From NCBI GenBank assembly GCA_031270395.1, contig JAISXU010000040.1, positions 1 through 48,053 on the forward strand: DNA of 48,053 nucleotides, written 5' to 3'. The position numbers and the translations under genes were made by a program. The notes under the pieces are model-generated. The model did not search any database. It worked only from the letters and a program-made list of their open reading frames with translations, and had not been told where the DNA came from. Below, one piece after another: positions 25,589 to 32,909 of this stretch. Origin of the DNA: Oscillospiraceae bacterium (lineage in GTDB: Bacteria; Bacillota; Clostridia; Oscillospirales; Oscillospiraceae). Position 1 is the stretch's first letter, and every line of letters begins with the position of its first letter.

Positions 25589-26623
25589 ATGCGAAATCAT
25601 AAATTGAGGATAATAGTACCCGCTCTCGTGATAGTCGCTGTGCTGGCGTTTGCCTTCTGGTACGGCGGCGGCGCTCCGGGCGCGCGCGGCTGGGACGCCG
25701 GGCGGCCAAAGACTGAGGAAAATACACAGCCACAGACGGAGGCGCAGACGCAGACGGAGACGCAGACGGGACAGCCGGGCGGCGATACCTCGCACTCAGG
25801 CGGCGCTCCGGCATCGGACGCGCAGGAGAGTCCGACGCCGACCACCGTGTCGGGTGCGGAGAGTCCGACCGTCTCTGAAGGCGAATACGAATCGGAAGCG
25901 CCCTCTCCCTCGCCGGACGGCGTATCCGCGCCGTCCGGCGGCGGAGCGTCTGCGGTGGAGGTGACTGACAGCGTAGCGCCCGGAGCGGAGCTCGACCGCC
26001 CGATGACGGCGGAGGAGAAGCAGGAGCTGGCGGAAGCCCTCGCCGGCGGACAGGACGCCGCGCCGTCCCCGAGCGGCGACGCGGATTATTCGGCGCAACT
26101 TGGTATGCAGATTGATCCGGGGACAGGCCGGGACAGGTATCTGACGGATCCCGTGCCGGAGGGACGACCCATTCCCGTCGAGCCGCAGGACGCCGTCACG
26201 TCCGACACGGCGCTCACCTGCACGCTGTCCGTGCGCTGTGACACGATACTCGACAATATAAGCTGGCTCGACCCCGAAAAGGCCGAACTCGTTCCGCCGG
26301 ACGGCGTCATATTCCCCGCCGCGTCCGTGACGTTTTACGAGGGCGAGAGCGTTTTTGACGTGCTCCGGCGCGAGATGAAGCGCGCCGGGATACATCTGGA
26401 ATTTGCGAATACGCCGATGTACAATTCCGCGTACATTGAGGGGATAAACAACCTCTATGAGTTTGACTGCGGCGAGCTCTCCGGATGGATGTACAAGGTA
26501 AACGACTGGTTCCCGAATTACGGCTGCTCGCGCTACGCGCTCAAGGACGGCGACGTCGTGGAGTGGGTGTACACATGCAGTCTCGGCGTTGATGTCGGAG
26601 GCTATTATTCCGTGGGTGGCTGA
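25589..26623 (+). CDS. membrane-anchored DUF4430 (transcobalamin C-terminal-like) protein
   Basis: The start at ATG 25589 follows AGGAGG by 6 nt, and that ribosome site overlaps the previous stop; 344 residues. An N-terminal helix (about 7-24) acts as signal or anchor. Residues about 40-200 are a Thr/Gln/Glu/Pro/Ser-rich spacer, with short TQT/TET repeats that could span the cell wall. The C-terminal domain (about 245-332) carries the DUF4430 hallmarks ESVFDVLRRE, CGELSGWMYKVNDWFPN and LKDGDVVEWVYT. DUF4430 is related to the beta-domain of transcobalamin and intrinsic factor. Five Cys lie in the C-terminal third (211, 217, 294, 313, 330). It likely works with the SLH protein encoded directly upstream to bind a corrinoid and pass it to the ECF importer. 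Confidence 0.87.
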   Translation: MRNHKLRIIVPALVIVAVLAFAFWYGGGAPGARGWDAGRPKTEENTQPQTEAQTQTETQTGQPGGDTSHSGGAPASDAQESPTPTTVSGAESPTVSEGEYESEAPSPSPDGVSAPSGGGASAVEVTDSVAPGAELDRPMTAEEKQELAEALAGGQDAAPSPSGDADYSAQLGMQIDPGTGRDRYLTDPVPEGRPIPVEPQDAVTSDTALTCTLSVRCDTILDNISWLDPEKAELVPPDGVIFPAASVTFYEGESVFDVLRREMKRAGIHLEFANTPMYNSAYIEGINNLYEFDCGELSGWMYKVNDWFPNYGCSRYALKDGDVVEWVYTCSLGVDVGGYYSVGG

Positions 26624-26626
26624 GGC

Positions 26627-27523
26627 ATGGTAAACCGGGACGCGTTTTCGAGCTTCCACCCCGCCGTAAATTTTTTGTATTTCGTGGCGGTCATAGGCGG
26701 CGCGATGCTGCTTGGCCACCCCGTTTGCCTGTCGCTCTCGCTCGTGTGCGGGATATGTTACTCGGTATACCTCAGCGGCAGACGCGCGGTGAGACTCCAG
26801 CTCGTATATATGCTGTCGATGTTCGTCTTCGCGGCGCTGCTCAACCCCGCGTTCAGCCACGAGGGCGTGACCATTCTGACGTATCTGCCGAGCGGCAATC
26901 CCCTCACGCTCGAATCCATCGCCTACGGCGCGTCGGCTGCCGCGACGATCGTCACGGCCATATCGTGGTTTGCCTGCTACAGCGCGGTGATGACCTCCGA
27001 CAAGTTCGTGTATCTGTTCGGACGCATCATACCCGCGCTGTCGCTCGTGCTGTCCATGACGCTGCGGTTCGTCCCAAAATTTATGGCGCAGCTCAAGGCC
27101 GTAACAAGCGCGCAGCGGTGCATAGGGCGCGACGCGTCGAGCGGCGGCGTTCTGCGCAGGGCGCGCAACGGCATAACGATACTGTCCGTCATGGTGACAT
27201 GGGCACTGGAGAACTCCATAGAGACCGCCGACAGCATGAAAAGCCGCGGCTACGGACTTCCGGGCCGGACGGCGTTCTCCATATACCGCTTCGACAGACG
27301 CGACAGATACGCGCTCGCGTTTATACTCATTTGCGTCGCCGCCGTCGCGTCCGGCGCGGCGGCGGGACAGCTCTACTGGCGGTACTATCCATCCATAAAG
27401 GGTGTGCCGGCGGGCGCCCTGCCCGCCGCCGTCATGACGGCCTATCTCGCGCTGTGCGCGATGCCTGTAACCATCAACCTCCTGGAGGATAGAAAATGGA
27501 GAGCTTTACAGTCCGCGGCCTGA
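26627..27523 (+). CDS. ecfT: ECF transporter transmembrane component EcfT
   Basis: The 298-residue protein starts at ATG 26627, 3 nt after the previous stop. Several membrane helices precede the cytoplasmic coupling region. That region contains two short Ala-Arg-Gly-type motifs of the EcfT/CbiQ family, seen here as RRARNGI (about 182-188) and MKSRGYGLPG (about 204-213), which contact the two ATPases. Opening LVYMLSMFVFAALLNPAFSH is also typical. It overlaps the ATPase gene by 28 bp, so the importer subunits are translated together. Confidence 0.92.
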   Translation: MVNRDAFSSFHPAVNFLYFVAVIGGAMLLGHPVCLSLSLVCGICYSVYLSGRRAVRLQLVYMLSMFVFAALLNPAFSHEGVTILTYLPSGNPLTLESIAYGASAAATIVTAISWFACYSAVMTSDKFVYLFGRIIPALSLVLSMTLRFVPKFMAQLKAVTSAQRCIGRDASSGGVLRRARNGITILSVMVTWALENSIETADSMKSRGYGLPGRTAFSIYRFDRRDRYALAFILICVAAVASGAAAGQLYWRYYPSIKGVPAGALPAAVMTAYLALCAMPVTINLLEDRKWRALQSAA

Positions 27524-30273
27524 GCTTCCGTTACCCCGAGCGGACGCAGGACGCGCTTTGCGATCTGGATTTCTACGTCGGACACGGCGAGCTTGTCGCG
27601 CTCTGCGGGCCGTCCGGCTGCGGCAAATCGACGCTCCTGCGGCAATTAAAGCCCGCGCTCGCCCCGCACGGCGACAGGCGAGGTACGATACTGTTCGAGG
27701 GTGCGCCGATCGACGGCGTTTCCCCACGCGAGCAGAGCGCGAGGATCGGCTTCGTCATGCAGGACCCGGACAATCAGATAGTGACGGACAAGGTGTGGCA
27801 CGAGCTCGCGTTCGGCCTTGAAAGTCTCGGATACCGCACACCGGAAATACGGCTGCGCGTGGCTGAGATGGCGTCCTTTTTCGGCATACAGACGTGGTTT
27901 TACAAGAACGTCACTGAGCTCTCCGGCGGCCAGAAGCAGCTCCTCAATCTGGCGTCCATAATGGCTATGCAGCCGTCTGTCCTCATCCTGGACGAGCCCA
28001 CAAGCCAGCTCGACCCGATAGCCGCGTCGGACTTTCTCGCGACAGTCGGCAAGATAAACAGGGAACTCGGCATAACGGTTATTATCACCGAGCACCGACT
28101 GGAGGAAGTGTTCCCCATGTGCGACCGCGCGCTCGTGATGGACGGCGGGCGCCTCGCGGCGCAGTTGACGGTGGACAACGGAACGCTGCGCGTTTCGGAC
28201 GGCGACGCCGCGTCCTCTCTGCGCGACTGTCTCCCGCTCGGGACGTTTCTGGCGCTGCCGACGCCGATACGCGTCTGGCACGCCGTCCCCAACGCTCTCC
28301 CGTGTCCGGTGACGGTACGCGACGGCGCCCGGTGGCTTGCCCGACAGATGGCAGAAACCGGCGAAGCGTTTCGGGCAGGGGAGGAGACGTCACCGAACGC
28401 TCCAACGAATCGCGGATTAGTCGGGGCGGAGCGGAGCGGGCGAGACTTGCCGCAAGGCGGCGGGGCGGAACGCGGCGCGGTTCGCTTCGACGACGTGTGG
28501 TTCAAATACGAAAAGGACGCGCCGGACGTCGTAAAGGGACTGACTTTCGGGGCAAACGCCGGCGAGATAACGGCCATACTCGGCGGGAACGGCGCCGGCA
28601 AGACGACGGCGCTGTCGCTCATCTCCGGCGCCAACAAGCCGTACCGGGGCAAGGTGTACGTCGAAGGGCGCGAGCTCTCGTCGCACGGAGATCCGTTTCG
28701 CGGACTTCTCGGAGTGCTGCCGCAAAACCCGCAGACTCTTTTCGTCAAAAAGACGGTTTACGAGGACCTTCTCGAGATCGTCAGACAGGAACGCCTGACC
28801 CGGGAGGAGCGCGAACGCCGCATAGCGCGCGCCGCGCGCCTGTGCCGCATTGAGACGCTGCTGCCAAATCATCCCTACGATCTGTCGGGCGGAGAACAGC
28901 AGCGCGCCGCACTCGCCAAAGTGCTGCTGCTGCGTCCGCGCATACTGCTGCTTGACGAACCAACTAAGGGCCTTGACGCTGAATTCAAGCAGATATTCGC
29001 CGGAATTTTGAGGAATCTGACGCGTTCCGGCGCGACGGTCATACTGGTCAGCCACGACGTCGAATTTTGCGCGGAGTACGCTGACCGCTGCGCCCTGTTT
29101 TTTGACGGGTGCGTCGTCTCGGACGGCGCGCCGGCGGAATTCTTCGCGGGCAACAGCTTCTACACAACGGCGGCAAACCGCATGGCGCGCGGCTTGCTGC
29201 CCGGCGCCGTGACTGCCGGCGATATAATCGCGGCGCTGGGGGGAACGTCGGCCACGCCGCCGGAGCCGGAGCCCCCGGATTCGGACTCGGATTCGAGGTA
29301 TGAGTACCGTGAGGACGCGCCCCATAACGCCGCGCCGGGCGGCGAACAAAAAAGGCTTCCACTGTGGCGAAAGCTCGCGGGCGGGGTGTTCGGTCTCATA
29401 TCGCTCGCCCTCGCGTATGTCTCACTTGCGGAACCCGATATCCCGTGGCTGCTCGGGGACAGTCTGACGGGACTATATATCGCCCTGCTCGCGTCGCTTT
29501 TTCTGCTCGCGCTGTCTGTCAGCCGAAGGCATGAGCGCCCTATCGACGGCGATCAGACGCCGGCGGGACGCCGCAAGCTGCCGCGCCGCACGGTTGCGGC
29601 GGCCGCGATGATACTGCTTGCCGTTCCGCTGACAATTTATATCGGCGTATTTTATCTCGGCGACAGGAAATATTACTTTATCGCGCTGATGATCATTCTG
29701 GAGACCATGCTGCCGTTCGCCCTCGTATTTGAGTCTCGTAAGCCCAAAGCGCGCGAGCTCGTCATAATTTCGGTACTTTGCGCGATCGGGGTCGCGGGGC
29801 GCGGCGCGTTTTTTATGCTCCCGCAATTCAAGCCGGTGACGGCGACGGTCATAATAGCGGGCGTGGCGTTCGGCGGCGAGACGGGCTTTCTTGTGGGCGC
29901 CGTCACGATGCTGACGTCGAATATCATGTTCGGTCAGGGACCGTGGACGCCGTGGCAGATGTTCGCGATGGGCGTCATCGGCTTTGTCTCCGGCGTACTG
30001 TTCCGCAAGGGCCTCCTGCGCAGAGGCCGTCTGCCGCTGTGCATTTTTGGGGGACTCGCCACGGTGATCATATACGGCGGCATAATGAACCCCGCGTACG
30101 TGATAATATATCAGCAAAATCCGATGTGGCCGATGTTCCTCTCGGCGTACGTGCGGGGCTTCCCCTTTGACCTCGTACACGCCGCCGCCACGGTCTTCTT
30201 TCTCTGGTTCGCCTCTCGCCCCATGCTCGAAAAGCTCGACAGGATAAAAGTGAAATACGGATTCGTCGAGTGA
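27496..30273 (+). CDS. fused ECF transporter: EcfA-EcfA ATPases plus C-terminal S-component-like membrane domain
   Basis: This 925-residue protein contains three units. ATPase 1 (about 1-245): Walker [10 protein letters not shown] 38-46, Q-loop near 89, signature LSGGQ 142-146, Walker B VLILDE 162-167, switch His 200. ATPase 2 (about 328-560): Walker A GGNGAGKTT 363-371, signature LSGGE 463-467, Walker B ILLLDE 483-488, His near 520. After an acidic Pro/Asp linker (585-610), residues 625-925 hold about ten hydrophobic segments. The last six (about 752-910, including GAFFMLPQFKPVTATVIIAG and GQGPWTPWQMFAMGVIGFVS) resemble an ECF S component. Two ATPases in one chain are known. Adding the substrate-binding subunit makes a dedicated, single-substrate importer. 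Operon context points to cobalamin or a precursor. Confidence 0.88.
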   Translation: MESFTVRGLSFRYPERTQDALCDLDFYVGHGELVALCGPSGCGKSTLLRQLKPALAPHGDRRGTILFEGAPIDGVSPREQSARIGFVMQDPDNQIVTDKVWHELAFGLESLGYRTPEIRLRVAEMASFFGIQTWFYKNVTELSGGQKQLLNLASIMAMQPSVLILDEPTSQLDPIAASDFLATVGKINRELGITVIITEHRLEEVFPMCDRALVMDGGRLAAQLTVDNGTLRVSDGDAASSLRDCLPLGTFLALPTPIRVWHAVPNALPCPVTVRDGARWLARQMAETGEAFRAGEETSPNAPTNRGLVGAERSGRDLPQGGGAERGAVRFDDVWFKYEKDAPDVVKGLTFGANAGEITAILGGNGAGKTTALSLISGANKPYRGKVYVEGRELSSHGDPFRGLLGVLPQNPQTLFVKKTVYEDLLEIVRQERLTREERERRIARAARLCRIETLLPNHPYDLSGGEQQRAALAKVLLLRPRILLLDEPTKGLDAEFKQIFAGILRNLTRSGATVILVSHDVEFCAEYADRCALFFDGCVVSDGAPAEFFAGNSFYTTAANRMARGLLPGAVTAGDIIAALGGTSATPPEPEPPDSDSDSRYEYREDAPHNAAPGGEQKRLPLWRKLAGGVFGLISLALAYVSLAEPDIPWLLGDSLTGLYIALLASLFLLALSVSRRHERPIDGDQTPAGRRKLPRRTVAAAAMILLAVPLTIYIGVFYLGDRKYYFIALMIILETMLPFALVFESRKPKARELVIISVLCAIGVAGRGAFFMLPQFKPVTATVIIAGVAFGGETGFLVGAVTMLTSNIMFGQGPWTPWQMFAMGVIGFVSGVLFRKGLLRRGRLPLCIFGGLATVIIYGGIMNPAYVIIYQQNPMWPMFLSAYVRGFPFDLVHAAATVFFLWFASRPMLEKLDRIKVKYGFVE

Positions 30274-30302
30274 GCGCGTCGTGACGCGCTCACTCGACGA
30301 AT
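30261..30302. terminator. perfect 20-bp palindrome over the stop of the ECF fusion gene
   Basis: Arms 30261-30280 and 30283-30302 are perfectly complementary, with only GT between them. The TGA stop (30271-30273) is within the left arm. An AT-rich tail (ATTAATAATTAATAG) follows, with no pure T-run. It probably ends or stabilises the operon mRNA. Confidence 0.6.
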
Positions 30303-30355
30303 TAATAATTAATAGTGTATAATTAATAATTACCGGAATAATTTCGTATGTACTC

Positions 30356-30386
30356 GTTTTCACTCTCTCGTCCTTTTCGCCTGTGG
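30356..30386 (+). repeat. 31-bp repeat, left inverted copy
   Basis: This sequence containing TCTCTCGTCCTTTTCGCC recurs in opposite orientation at 31020-31050, with 29 of 31 positions the same. The pair brackets the small zinc-ribbon gene. Confidence 0.8.
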
Positions 30387-30527
30387 ATCGAGAACTACGT
30401 CCAAAGCCGAAACGAAGCCCAACGAAGTGGGTTCGTTTCGGAGAGGACGAACGACGGAGCGGGCGAGCTTTCGGCTTTAGCCGGAAGCGAGCTTAGCGAA
30501 GTCCGTGAGGACGTGAGGACGAAAGGC

Positions 30528-30557
30528 TTGCGCTTCGCGGGGTAAATGCTGTATAAT
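30528..30557 (+). promoter_or_regulatory. promoter for the small zinc-ribbon gene
   Basis: TTGCGC (30528-30533) and a consensus TATAAT (30552-30557) are separated by 18 bp, about 107 bp before the start codon. Confidence 0.55.
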
Positions 30558-30664
30558 ATGGATCGATGTAAACACGTGTCGATGTAAACGGGCGGGGGAC
30601 TGGGGACCGGTTCGTCGTGAACCGGCGCGCGATTACAAGATTACAGTAAAGGAGTGTGTCATAT

Positions 30665-30841
30665 ATGGATCGCTGTCAGGGCGTGGAAAACACGATAACA
30701 CCGAAAATCATTGAACTGAATTGCCCGGAATGTGGAGCGGAGCTTGAGTTGTTCTCAAACGAGGAGAGCGTCACATGCGATTGCGGATACGTTGCGCGCA
30801 ACGGGGCAAATTTGCCGCTTTCGGTCGGAGCAAAGACGTAA
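30665..30841 (+). CDS. 58-residue zinc-ribbon protein
   Basis: The start at ATG 30665 is 10 nt after AAAGGAG; a GTG 9 nt earlier is too close to the ribosome site. The core ELNCPECGAELELF and VTCDCGYVARN has four Cys, CPEC and CDC, of a small zinc ribbon. The function is unknown. It is isolated between repeat elements and has its own promoter. It may act as a metal-binding accessory or a nucleic-acid-binding peptide. Confidence 0.75.
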   Translation: MDRCQGVENTITPKIIELNCPECGAELELFSNEESVTCDCGYVARNGANLPLSVGAKT

Positions 30842-30852
30842 TAGGGGAGTAA

Positions 30853-30898
30853 ATTCGTTTGTCACGGCTTCGCCGTAACAAACGAGTTACGAGGGTTG
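30853..30898 (-). repeat. 46-bp palindromic repeat, right copy
   Basis: This is the inverted partner of 23289-23335. It lies 12 nt after the stop of the zinc-ribbon gene and forms a hairpin with arms ATTCGTTTGTCACGGC and GCCGTAACAAACGAGT. It may act as a terminator. Confidence 0.85.
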
Positions 30899-30925
30899 GA
30901 TCTCGCGCTGCGGCGCTCGCAGAGT

Positions 30926-30958
30926 GTCAGTTTCGGTAAATGAATTACCGAAACTGAC
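30926..30958. repeat. perfect 14-bp palindrome
   Basis: Arms GTCAGTTTCGGTAA (30926-30939) and TTACCGAAACTGAC (30945-30958) flank ATGAA. The gene-free stretch 30842-31136 is made up almost entirely of such palindromes and repeat copies. Confidence 0.75.
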
Positions 30959-31019
30959 GGAGATATAACAATTTTTGCTCCGTCGCACGGGGCGCACTCC
31001 TTCGCAAAAATTCTTTTCG

Positions 31020-31050
31020 CCACAGGCGAAAAGGACGAGAGATCGAAAAC
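31020..31050 (-). repeat. 31-bp repeat, right inverted copy
   Basis: It is the inverted partner of 30356-30386 and directly precedes copy 2 of the 78-bp palindromic repeat. Confidence 0.8.
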
Positions 31051-31057
31051 AAGTGCA

Positions 31058-31135
31058 ACCGCAAAACAGGCGCATTAGACCATGCCTTTTCATGATCGTT
31101 TTGTGCCTGAAGTGAAACGAAAGGCATGGTCATAA
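31058..31135 (+). repeat. 78-bp palindromic start-codon repeat, copy 2
   Basis: It is nearly identical to 5171-5249 and 31679-31756, with a 1-nt deletion in the left arm (TTAGACC in place of TTATGACC). It ends 1 nt before the ATG at 31137. Confidence 0.9.
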
Positions 31136-31136
31136 A

Positions 31137-31466
31137 ATGTCTGACACGCACGAACACGATCATGGGCATACGCACGAACACAATCACGATCATGGGCATA
31201 CGCACACGCACGAGCACGATCATGACCGCGCGCCGGGTGGACCCGTCGCGTCAAAGGACACGGCGCTCTTGCGGTACATGCTCGGACACAACCGGAGTCA
31301 CGCTCAGGAAATGCGCGATATAGGCCGAAGCCTTGCGGACGCGGGCTTTGGCGGCGTCTCCGAGCTTGTAGAGAGCGCCGTACTCCATTTTGAGCGCGGC
31401 AACGAGCAGCTGCGGGAGGCGCTTGAACGGTTGGACGACGGCGCGGCTCCCGAAGGAAAGGGGTGA
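31137..31466 (+). CDS. His-rich putative metal-binding protein
   Basis: The 109-residue protein starts with about 28 residues of His/Asp/Glu/Thr repeats (HEHDHGHTHEHNHDHGH and on), a metal-binding tail like those on HypB, SlyD or zinc/nickel carriers. The rest (about 38-105) is helical and charged, containing ALLRYMLGHNRSHAQEM and LHFERGNEQLREALERL, and I do not recognise a named domain. It ends 7 nt before a CooT-like gene, so nickel storage or delivery is likely. The start is set by the repeat just upstream; no normal ribosome site is seen. Confidence 0.82.
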   Translation: MSDTHEHDHGHTHEHNHDHGHTHTHEHDHDRAPGGPVASKDTALLRYMLGHNRSHAQEMRDIGRSLADAGFGGVSELVESAVLHFERGNEQLREALERLDDGAAPEGKG

Positions 31467-31473
31467 ACAGGCG

Positions 31474-31659
31474 ATGTGCCTTTCGTCGGTATTCGAGGTG
31501 AGGGACGGGCATGAGACGCTTGTGTGCGAGCATGTCAGCGGCGTGACCGCCGACGGCGGCAGCGTCACGCTCACTGACATCATGGGCGTTGAAACCGTCG
31601 TCATGGGCGCCGTAACAAATATTGATCTTGTGAAAAATATCATACTCATAGCGAGCTAG
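31474..31659 (+). CDS. cooT: CooT-family nickel-binding protein
   Basis: The start at ATG 31474 follows AAAGGGGTG; 61 residues. The N-terminal MCLSSVF, with the ligand Cys at position 2, and the small beta-barrel pattern (VTLTDIMGVETVVMGAVTNI, DLVKNIILI) fit the CooT family. CooT binds nickel as a dimer and assists carbon monoxide dehydrogenase maturation in Rhodospirillum. No CODH gene is in the window. The pairing with a His-rich protein suggests a general nickel-handling role. It is too short for many gene callers. Confidence 0.82.
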   Translation: MCLSSVFEVRDGHETLVCEHVSGVTADGGSVTLTDIMGVETVVMGAVTNIDLVKNIILIAS

Positions 31660-31678
31660 GATTTTTTCGCGGACAATA

Positions 31679-31756
31679 ACGCAAAACAGGCGCATTATGA
31701 CCATGCCTTTTCATGTTCGTTTTGTGCCTTAAGTGAAACGAAAGGCATGGTCATAA
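31679..31756 (+). repeat. 78-bp palindromic start-codon repeat, copy 3
   Basis: It is nearly identical to copy 1, with one change in the loop (CCTTAAG in place of CCTGAAG). It ends 2 nt before the ATG of mnmA (31759). With copy 2 it forms direct repeats around the His-rich/CooT gene pair. Confidence 0.9.
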
Positions 31757-31758
31757 TT

Positions 31759-32832
31759 ATGGAAAAGGCGCTCGTCGCCATGAGCGGCGGCGTGGACAGC
31801 TCGGTAGCGGCGTTCCTGCTGCTGCGGGATGGCTATGACTGCGCGGGCGCGATGATGAAGCTTTTCGAGAACGAGGACGTCGGCGAGGGCTGGGAAAAAG
31901 GCTGCTGCGCGCTGGAGGACGCGGGCGACGCGGAGGCCGTCGCCCGCGTCCTCGACATCCCGTTTTACGTTATAAACATGGCCGGAACTTTCAGGGAACA
32001 GGTCATAGACCGTTTTGTGCGGCGGTACGGATGCGGCGTGACGCCCAATCCGTGCATAGACTGCAACCGCGCCCTGAAATTCGGTGCGCTGCGTCTGCGG
32101 GCCGACAGTCTCGGTTGCCGGTATGTAGCGACGGGACACTACGCGCGAGTTGAGCGCGCGGCGGATGCCGGGGGGCGCCATATTTTGAAGCGGGGCGTCG
32201 ACCCGGACAAGGATCAGAGCTACGTCCTGTATTTCATGTCACAGGAGCAGCTCGCCGGAGCGCTGTTCCCGCTCGGCGGACTGACAAAGGGGCGCGTGCG
32301 TGAGCTGGCGCGCGAACAGGGCTTCGTGAACGCCCAAAAACGGGAGAGTCAGGACATCTGCTTTGTGCGCAACGGCGATTACGCAGGATTCATCGAGGAA
32401 TACACGGGCGAGCGGTATCCGCCGGGCCCGTTTGTGGACGCGTGCGGTAAGACGCTCGGCCGGCACGGCGGAATCATCCGCTACACCGTAGGGCAGAGGC
32501 GCGGCCTCGGTGTGCCGGGCGGGGGGCGCCTGTATGTCAAATCGATCGACGCGGACACGAATACCGTGGTGCTGGGCGGGAATGACGAGATGTTCTCACA
32601 TTCGCTGACCGCCACGGGCATCAATATCATACCCGCCGAGCGGCTTGACGGACCCGTGCGCGTGACGGCAAAGATAAGGTACTCGCACAGCGCGCAGCCG
32701 GCGACGGCGTATCAGACGGGTCACGATGAGCTGCGCGTCGAATTCGACAGCGCGCAGCGGGCCATAACCCCGGGTCAGGCCGTCGTACTCTATGACGGCG
32801 ACGTCGTAGTGGGCGGCGGAACGATACAATAA
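31759..32832 (+). CDS. mnmA: tRNA-specific 2-thiouridylase MnmA
   Basis: The start at ATG 31759 gives the family N-terminus MEKALVAMSGGVDSSVAA and 357 residues; an in-frame ATG 12 nt earlier lies inside the repeat. The PP-loop SGGVDSS, the catalytic Cys in NPCIDCNR, the second Cys in SQDICFV and the C-terminal beta-barrel (GQRRGLGV onward) are intact. It thiolates U34 of tRNA for Lys, Glu and Gln using sulfur from a cysteine desulfurase. That desulfurase gene is not in the window. Confidence 0.95.
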   Translation: MEKALVAMSGGVDSSVAAFLLLRDGYDCAGAMMKLFENEDVGEGWEKGCCALEDAGDAEAVARVLDIPFYVINMAGTFREQVIDRFVRRYGCGVTPNPCIDCNRALKFGALRLRADSLGCRYVATGHYARVERAADAGGRHILKRGVDPDKDQSYVLYFMSQEQLAGALFPLGGLTKGRVRELAREQGFVNAQKRESQDICFVRNGDYAGFIEEYTGERYPPGPFVDACGKTLGRHGGIIRYTVGQRRGLGVPGGGRLYVKSIDADTNTVVLGGNDEMFSHSLTATGINIIPAERLDGPVRVTAKIRYSHSAQPATAYQTGHDELRVEFDSAQRAITPGQAVVLYDGDVVVGGGTIQ

Positions 32833-32909
32833 TTCGCTTGCGCCCCGCGCCCAAGCGCGCGGTTATGGGATGAGCGGCGACGCGATTATTTGAAAGGATG
32901 GCGGTAATC

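Larger units (their letters stand above)
30303..30640. other. gene-free stretch after the B12 operon
   Basis: No gene is supported here. It holds an AT-rich ATTAATAATTAATAG tract (30301-30332), one arm of a long inverted repeat (30356-30386), GC-rich short inverted segments, a direct repeat TCGATGTAAAC (30562-30590 region) and a promoter for the next small gene. Confidence 0.6.

Noticed and set aside
5171-31756. CRISPR array or IS element made from the 78-bp repeats
   Set aside because: Only three copies exist, two of them within 700 bp and one 26 kb away. There are no regular spacers, no cas genes and no transposase.
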